The notes beneath the pieces are model-generated. The model had not been told where the DNA came from and did no database searches. It worked only from the letters and a program-made list of their open reading frames with translations. Positions 58,499 through 64,000 of a DNA stretch of 64,000 bases are shown one piece after another (position 1 is the stretch's first letter; every line of letters starts with the position of its first letter). This stretch comes from Astrothelium macrocarpum (Eukaryota > Ascomycota > Dothideomycetes > Trypetheliales > Trypetheliaceae): the NCBI GenBank assembly GCA_021030915.1, contig JAGEMR010000003.1, positions 310,001-374,000 on the forward strand. The letters are read 5' to 3'. Position numbers and translations under genes: made by a program.

Positions 58499-60202
58499 TC
58501 ATATCAACTCTAGGGTGTTGTCATCCCTGAATTTACCCAAAATCCCCAAGTTTGCTTCCCCTCCTTGAACACCCGGTCCAGACACGACAATTTCTCCTTC
58601 AACTTTTTCGTCAGTCGTTTTATGCGATGCGGTATCCTTGACTTTGATCTCTAAACACGACAATGGTGTTCCTACTTGTGCATGTCCTGCACCAGCATCT
58701 CGGCGATAGTCATACAGATGCGTTTGCGTCACAGCTCCAAATACGCGAGGTGTTGTCAACGCATAAATGACGCGGGCTCCAGTAAAGACACGCAGATCAG
58801 ACAGCTCAGAAGATGACAGAGGCGGGGCATTGGATCCAGTACGGGCTGTGACGAAGACGATGCGGAGTTTGCCTGGCGTTGTCCCTATCGCTGGAGAGTC
58901 TGGGGCGCTAAGCCTTGTCAACAAACTGGAGGTTGGCATGTGGCCACCGCTGGTGAGAGCTTGCGTCTGAGTGTGATGAGCATATTGTTGCAAGGTTCCT
59001 TTTATGGTATCTTTGTGTGTGTTGTGAAGTTTTGAGACAGATTCTGCAGAAGCGACCACGATTGTTGGAGCGATGCCACGAGATGCAAGAGAGATATCGA
59101 CACCAGGACCTGCCACAGAATTTATGGCGATAGAAGAGTGTGAAAGCAAAGCTGCCAAGGTATGTGCAAGACAATACGTATTGGTCAATGAATCCGCAGG
59201 CAGGAACAAGTCCGACGAATTGATTCGTTGACGTGTTGGAAGTGCAGAGGCAATGGCAGCAACAGCGGCAACGATGTTACCCTGTGTGAATTCAACGATA
59301 TCTTCCTGACCCCCGGCTTTTTGATAAATAGACACAACATTGCCTGGTGTAACGCCGCTCTTGTTATCCGGGACATTTGTGGGAGCAGCACTTTGCTGGT
59401 CTTGAACAATTTCATGCCAAACGGCGACTTCGAGCTTGCCACCTGCCCCCTCGGGAACCTGATTCCAGTCCATGTGCCTGCTTGTCCTCTCAACTACCCA
59501 TATTGCTTGACGAATACCAGGCGCTCCCCTGATGACATCTTCTAGAGGAAGTGCTCCTGCTTCCGCGACCAAGCAGTCGGCATTTGATTTGCGAAGATAA
59601 TCAATAAAGACTTCATGTGGCTGGTTGTAGGGTACAAGGATAGCATCAAATCCGTAGAATGCAGATGCGAAGAGCGTGGTGAGGAACTCGACAGAATTGG
59701 GGAGATATACAGCTACTCGTCTCCCGCCGTGTTGTTGTATCTGATTTCCAATGATGTTAATCTCTTTTGAGATCTCGTCATAATCATGCTCAAGGACTTC
59801 TTCTCTCCCAAGAACTGTCAGAATTTTGGCTGGAGGCAGCGGTTTATCGTCTTGCTGCGATTTCAGCTCGCCTGAGGCCAGTCGCCAAATATCACGTAAG
59901 TCTCCATCTTTTCCACTGCTCCATCTTGGAGCGCCAGGCTCCTTGACATTTAACCCAGTCCTCAATGGGTATCCGGAGGGCGTGTCTACGGCTCTGTATA
60001 CGGCAGATTCTCCTGGCTGTCGTACTAGCGAAGCTGTAGCTTGACGAGCAAGTACAAGGGGATGCGTGTCTGGCTCCTTGTAGGTCAGCAGTGGGTAGAC
60101 CAGAGTCGCAAGTACGACCAGGCCTATGACGATGGTATAGGCATTCCAGCCAGCGACAATTTCCGCCAGCTTGGCATCGAGTTGCTCGATAAAGTTTGCC
60201 AT
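58499..60202 (-). CDS. Membrane-anchored AMP-binding-domain-like protein, probably a pseudoenzyme
   Basis: Single exon, 567 residues from the ATG at 60202 (MANFIEQLDAKLAEIVAGW); an in-frame ATG at 60304 would add a Pro-rich leader. One membrane segment at about residues 21-40 (AYTIVIGLVVLATLVYPLL). The rest has the outline of an acyl-CoA-synthetase-like adenylation domain: RVAVYLPNSVEFLTTLFASA, an AILVPYN strand, then FVTARTGSNAPPLSSSELSD, GARVIYALTTPRVFG, and VEGEIVVSGPGVQGG. The ATP-binding loop (normally T-S-G-T-T-G-x-P-K) is replaced by YQKAGGQEDIVEFTQGN, and no C-terminal lid with the catalytic Lys is present. It may be a structural or lipid-binding protein of the ER or lipid droplet (inference). 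Confidence 0.75.
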   Translation of the reverse strand: MANFIEQLDAKLAEIVAGWNAYTIVIGLVVLATLVYPLLTYKEPDTHPLVLARQATASLVRQPGESAVYRAVDTPSGYPLRTGLNVKEPGAPRWSSGKDGDLRDIWRLASGELKSQQDDKPLPPAKILTVLGREEVLEHDYDEISKEINIIGNQIQQHGGRRVAVYLPNSVEFLTTLFASAFYGFDAILVPYNQPHEVFIDYLRKSNADCLVAEAGALPLEDVIRGAPGIRQAIWVVERTSRHMDWNQVPEGAGGKLEVAVWHEIVQDQQSAAPTNVPDNKSGVTPGNVVSIYQKAGGQEDIVEFTQGNIVAAVAAIASALPTRQRINSSDLFLPADSLTNTYCLAHTLAALLSHSSIAINSVAGPGVDISLASRGIAPTIVVASAESVSKLHNTHKDTIKGTLQQYAHHTQTQALTSGGHMPTSSLLTRLSAPDSPAIGTTPGKLRIVFVTARTGSNAPPLSSSELSDLRVFTGARVIYALTTPRVFGAVTQTHLYDYRRDAGAGHAQVGTPLSCLEIKVKDTASHKTTDEKVEGEIVVSGPGVQGGEANLGILGKFRDDNTLELI

Positions 60203-60525
60203 GCTGGAATAGGGTGGCTTCAGCTGAGAAGGCTGGCAGGCTGGATAATAAGAGGATGGCGGGGGAGTTGGTTGCGGAAACTGAGCTCCGTGCGTCACCC
60301 GCAAACAAAAACACCGCGTCTTCTCCTGTGCTTCTTACCTTGTACTTACTTCTCTACTGCAAGCTGCCGTTTTGTGACTACGAATTCCTACACTACTTAT
60401 ACTCACAGGCTATTAGTCTAGGGGCTTTACTAAGTCTCGTTATCTGGCTTGAGGTTGGTCAGACGCTTTCTTGGTTCATTCGTTTGTTGACTGACAGGAT
60501 AGCGCAGTCTTTCACAGTCACCATC
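60203..60525. promoter_or_regulatory. Shared divergent promoter, AMP-binding-like gene / POM34
   Basis: 323 bp between divergent start codons. A plus-strand frame is open from 60196 through to POM34 and encodes hydrophobic residues, but no family support exists for them. Confidence 0.5.
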
Positions 60526-61428
60526 ATGTCGCAAAATAGCCAATCTGCTCTTTCGACCCGATCATCTCTCCCCACGACATCCAAATCACCTCAGTTGCCT
60601 TCGACCCCTACAGATAAGACCGGGCAAAGCGGAGCGACCACCCCCGCGAGTACGCCAGGAACATGGAAGCACCCTCGGATGGATGAAATCGCAGCGCGAC
60701 AAAGCGCATCAACATTTACTGATAGAAACGTGAACGTAATAGCATGGAATGTTGTAATACTCGCTAGTACTTCTGCTGTGAAGCAGATGATTCAACAATT
60801 GTATGTTTTGTCCCTCACTCGATGTGCATTCTTCCTAACGAGGCAAAGTATACCCACGTTCTTTGATAGCCTGACGAAATCGGTTTCTCCTTACGGCAGC
60901 TACTTGGTCCTAGCCTGCCGTCTAATTTTACTCTACAACATTGCCTACGCCTTCACCCCTCTCGTACGGCAAAAAGACGACCTTTCCGACATCCCACTTA
61001 CGCCAACGCAGCGAAAGCTCCTAGGATTAGCACCAAGCTCCAGCCCACAAACACCTGGTTCACAATATATCACTCCGCCTCGATTCCCACGTTCTACCCC
61101 TCGGAGCAGCGAAAGAGCCACAAAAGGCTCGTCTCTGTCAGGCCGGTCAAGTCCTCGTGGTGATAGCCCATCCGGATCGCCGTATTCTCCTGTTCCCAGC
61201 CCATTACTTCACAAGGCTGTCAGCGGCAATGCTTCTAGACGATTAAGTTTTGGAACACCATCTCCGCTAAGCTCGAGTAGAGTGGCATCGGATTCCAGCC
61301 TCGAGCAATCTAAATTGCCAACCACGCCCACTCCTGCAAGTGGAAGTCGCGCAAGTGTACAACTCAACAACAGATGGCTCTTTGAGCGAGGCAGATCAAG
61401 TCCGAGCAGAAATAACGTGTACACTTAG
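60526..61428 (+). CDS. POM34: Nuclear pore membrane protein Pom34
   Basis: 300 residues if unspliced, 284 if the candidate intron 60801-60848 is removed. The N-terminus (MSQNSQSALSTRSSLPTTSK) is Ser/Thr-rich; two membrane segments follow (NVNVIAWNVVILASTSAVK; YGSYLVLACRLILLYNIAYA), then the conserved LVRQKDDLSDIPLTPTQRKL and LLGLAPSSSPQTPGSQYITP motifs of fungal Pom34, and a Ser/Pro/Arg-rich tail. It anchors the nuclear pore complex in the nuclear envelope with Ndc1 and Pom152. The candidate intron has GTATGT, a CTAACG branch site and an AAAG acceptor, is 48 nt long and lacks a stop, so the sequence alone does not decide. The start at 60526 is preferred over upstream in-frame Mets. Confidence 0.82.
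   Translation: MSQNSQSALSTRSSLPTTSKSPQLPSTPTDKTGQSGATTPASTPGTWKHPRMDEIAARQSASTFTDRNVNVIAWNVVILASTSAVKQMIQQLYVLSLTRCAFFLTRQSIPTFFDSLTKSVSPYGSYLVLACRLILLYNIAYAFTPLVRQKDDLSDIPLTPTQRKLLGLAPSSSPQTPGSQYITPPRFPRSTPRSSERATKGSSLSGRSSPRGDSPSGSPYSPVPSPLLHKAVSGNASRRLSFGTPSPLSSSRVASDSSLEQSKLPTTPTPASGSRASVQLNNRWLFERGRSSPSRNNVYT
60801..60848 (+). other. Candidate in-frame intron of POM34 (48 nt)
   Basis: Starts GTATGT, contains CCTAACG as a branch site and ends CAAAG. Length divisible by three and no stop codon, so splicing removes 16 residues without changing frame. Confidence 0.55.
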
Positions 61429-61849
61429 CTTTTATGTTTTCGATTTTTGTCATCATTTTGTGCTACACGTTCAAGCGATGGCGTTTTGTGGGTTGGACTA
61501 TGAATTTTAAGTAGAGATACCCAAATTCACCGATCGTTATTACCTGCAACCTGAAATGCTTTAGAGCCACGAACGATTTCGATTTTATCAGATACTTTAG
61601 AACGAGATTTGGTGTGTTACATGTGCTACCTGTTACAAGTGATAAGTAGAGTGAGACACGCAATTCCTTTGGAGGGGAACGCCCGAAAACACTCAGACCA
61701 GCCTTCTGTATACAGGCTTGATGGTAGCATTTTCACCGTTTGCACACAGCTGGTGAAGAGAAAAAGTGCATGACCTGGACATGCTAGAACAAGCTTTGGT
61801 TTGCGAACAAGCAGGCTCCAAATTCCACTAATGTTGGTGCTACGCCGCC
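61429..61849. promoter_or_regulatory. Intergenic region, POM34 3' flank / HID1 promoter
   Basis: 421 bp between two plus-strand genes; no coding signal seen. Confidence 0.5.
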
Positions 61850-64000
61850 ATGGGTGCTTCGGATTCCAAGCTCGTCTTCAAACAAGGTATCTTTCGACTT
61901 TCTGGAGAGGCGGAAATACCAGCCGATGATCCATACTGGACGGGAGTGAGTCTCGATGCAATAGAAGCACTATCAATGCGCTGACAACAAATGCGCAGTT
62001 TTGGGAGCTCCCCGAATCCCCAGAGGATGTCTTTTCACTCTTTTCCCCTACCGATATCCGACGAGCACGAGATCAATCTTTACCGAATTTTGAAAAGCTG
62101 CTATTAGCTGTTACTTCCCGCCTCATCGTTCTGCGCAATCATCCATCGTTCCCCGATTCCGAAATTGCTCCCGAGCGCGATGCGTTGAACTGCATAAGAG
62201 TTCTCACGCGTTTATTACCATATATATACGAGGCAGAAAATCTGGAAGAATGGGAAGAGAGGTTCTTCTGGGGCGCTCGAAGAAAGCGAACAAGGAGTGG
62301 ACAGATTAGAAAGACAGAGGTACTCTTCGATGAAAGCCATGTGGACCAACCCAAGGATTCGCCAGAACCAGAGTTTGAAGAGGCAAAGCCGCTGGCAGAA
62401 GAGCTCATTGATACTCTAATAGATCTGTTGTTCTTCACGGATTTCACGTTACCCAAAGGCGCATCGAAGAACAAGGTCACGTATGCAATATGGCAAAGTG
62501 GAGTGGGTTGCAACAATCCGATTGGGACGAGTACACAACTGGAGCACAACAGAATGGAAATTCTCAGGTTGCTGCTTGTCATGACTAGCAAGTCAATGTA
62601 CATGACCCCAAGTAAGACTCTCGTCTGGATGTATTATAGGCTTGCACTTACGCTCTCAGGCGTCCTGCCCGTAAAGGGCGTGAAAGCCATTTCGTACATC
62701 ACTACATGCAATGACAAGCAAGTCGTCTTGTCTGTGCTTTGCTCTCTACTCAATACGGTATGCAATTTTTCGTGGAGTCGCGACTGATACTCGTTAATGT
62801 GCTATCAGACTCTGAAATATAATCCTGCGGCCTGGCGTGTTCCTTATGCGGATCAAATTGTCACAAAAGATTCTCGGCAACTGCTGGTAACTTATTGCTT
62901 ACAATTCTTACTAGTGCTCGTTTTGTATCCAATACCTGAAACTGGCAGTGGGATGGCCCCGAAAAATTATTTTCGACATTTCCTCGGTAGGCTACATCGT
63001 CCTCAAGATTTTCAATTTATTGTAGATGGGATGACCAGGATTCTCAATCAGCCGGTCAGTTGGAATCGATGACAAACTTCGAAATGCCGCTTATCATCTA
63101 CAATGTAGCTTCAAGCCACCAATTCTTATTTACCCGGCAGTCAAAAATCATTGACTTGGGCACCAGAAATGATAATGATCTTCTGGGAGACGTTACAATG
63201 CAACAAACGCTTCCGGTCATTCATCATCGATACCGACCGTGCACATGATTTCACTGTGCTAGTACTCTTTTATGCCTTGGAATCAAGAACCAATCCTTCT
63301 CGTCAAGGCATCGTAAGGATGTGTGTCTTCGTGCTTCAGACACTAAGTTCGGAGCCGAATTTTGGACGAAGTTTGAACAAAACGTTTGAAGGGCAGGACT
63401 CATTACCCACAAGTATCAAAATCCAGAACTTTCATGGTTCTTATGCTGATTACGTGATTGCTGTGAGTATTGGCCACGGATCCCACCCATAGTTAATTGG
63501 GTAGTAGCTAATAAGTACTAGTCTATCCACACCCTTATCATGGCTAGCAAGTATAAACTGGACGCCGTATATCCGGCTTTACTTGCAGTCATCAACAACA
63601 TTGCTCCTTATATTGAGAATATCGGCCGTGGCACAAGTTCGAAACTGATAAATCTTTTTTCATACATGTCTTCTCCAAGCTTTCTCCTAGCGAACGAAAC
63701 TAATCACACTCTTTTATACTCTCTACTGGAAGGCATGAACTCCATTTTCGAACATCAGTTTCAGAGTAAGCTGGCTCCTATGCTAGGCAAATTTGGGTAA
63801 AGCTGATTAGGTCGTCAGAAAATCCGTTGTTCGTGCTAGCTATCTTACGTTCCAAAAAACGATTCGAAGCACTTCGCGATTTCACACTTGAAGGAGGTCG
63901 GGAAGAGATCGAGCGGCAAATGCAGCAACGAAAAGAGCGGCAAGCCGACAACTTTGCTAACTCCCCTGTATCAAGGGGCAATTCCAACGATACTCTCCGA
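61850..64000 (+). CDS. HID1: HID1 / Ftp105 family Golgi protein, 5' part (truncated by window end)
   Basis: Six exons visible: 61850-61945, 61999-62757, 62809-63054, 63109-63462, 63522-63765, 63819-64000 (incomplete). Start MGASDSKLVFKQGIFRLSGE is the family N-terminus, followed by IPADDPYWTG|FWELPESPEDVFSLF across intron 1. Later blocks: VTYAIWQSGVGCNN, EILRLLLVMTSKSMY, TLKYNPAAWRVPYADQIV, SYLPGSQKSLTWAPEMIMIF and SKKRFEALRDFTLEGG. Intron 3 was placed so that LNQP joins LQATNSYLPGSQKS, and intron 5 so that EHQFQ joins KNPLFVLAI. HID1 family proteins (S. pombe Ftp105) sit on Golgi/TGN membranes, often myristoylated at Gly2 as the MGASDSK start suggests. Confidence 0.92.

Overview
The window is nuclear DNA of a filamentous ascomycete (Pezizomycotina). 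The evidence is the gene set (LRO1, NAA30, condensin CND1, CDC7, SEC24, SEN2, YIH1/IMPACT, POM34, HID1), the many 45-90 bp introns with GTATGT/GTAAGT donors and CTAAC-type branch sites, a type I highly reducing polyketide synthase, and an AT-rich, heavily mutated DNA transposon. I cannot name the species; a leotiomycete is a guess only.

Left arm (1-16484): a complete three-exon CaiB/BaiF (alpha-methylacyl-CoA racemase-like) gene, then a 2.6 kb gene-poor stretch, then a 1,860 bp TA-flanked element with perfect 52-bp terminal inverted repeats and an 86% A+T interior (Fot1/pogo-like by size and architecture). Next comes one 8.3 kb polyketide synthase gene that looks broken in raw translation, but whose interruptions resolve into 14 short introns and an intact 2,528-residue KS-AT-DH-MT-ER-KR-ACP enzyme. 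No other recognisable secondary-metabolism gene adjoins it.

Housekeeping block (16485-31984): a three-unit cysteine-rich type I membrane protein, LRO1 and NAA30 (divergent), CND1 and CDC7 (divergent, with an ACGCGT box between them), RPL28 (uL15) and SEC24.

Middle (31985-49259): a small secreted four-cysteine protein, an MFS exporter, a conserved Ser/Thr/Pro-rich protein, a tRNA-like/SINE-like fragment, SEN2, a secreted beta-sandwich-type protein, YIH1 and a conserved acidic/Ser-rich protein, separated by gene-poor stretches of 1-3 kb with possible gene relics.

Right arm (49260-64000): a 5.7 kb gene desert, a second and distantly related secreted beta-sandwich-type protein, RPL12 (uL11) with a start codon split by an intron and a 9-nt exon, a short-chain dehydrogenase, a membrane-anchored AMP-binding-like protein lacking the canonical P-loop, POM34, and the 5' part of HID1 running off the end.

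Gene models are hand-built from splice signals and family conservation. For every complete multi-exon model the summed exon length is divisible by three, which is an independent consistency check. Residue numbers are hand counts.
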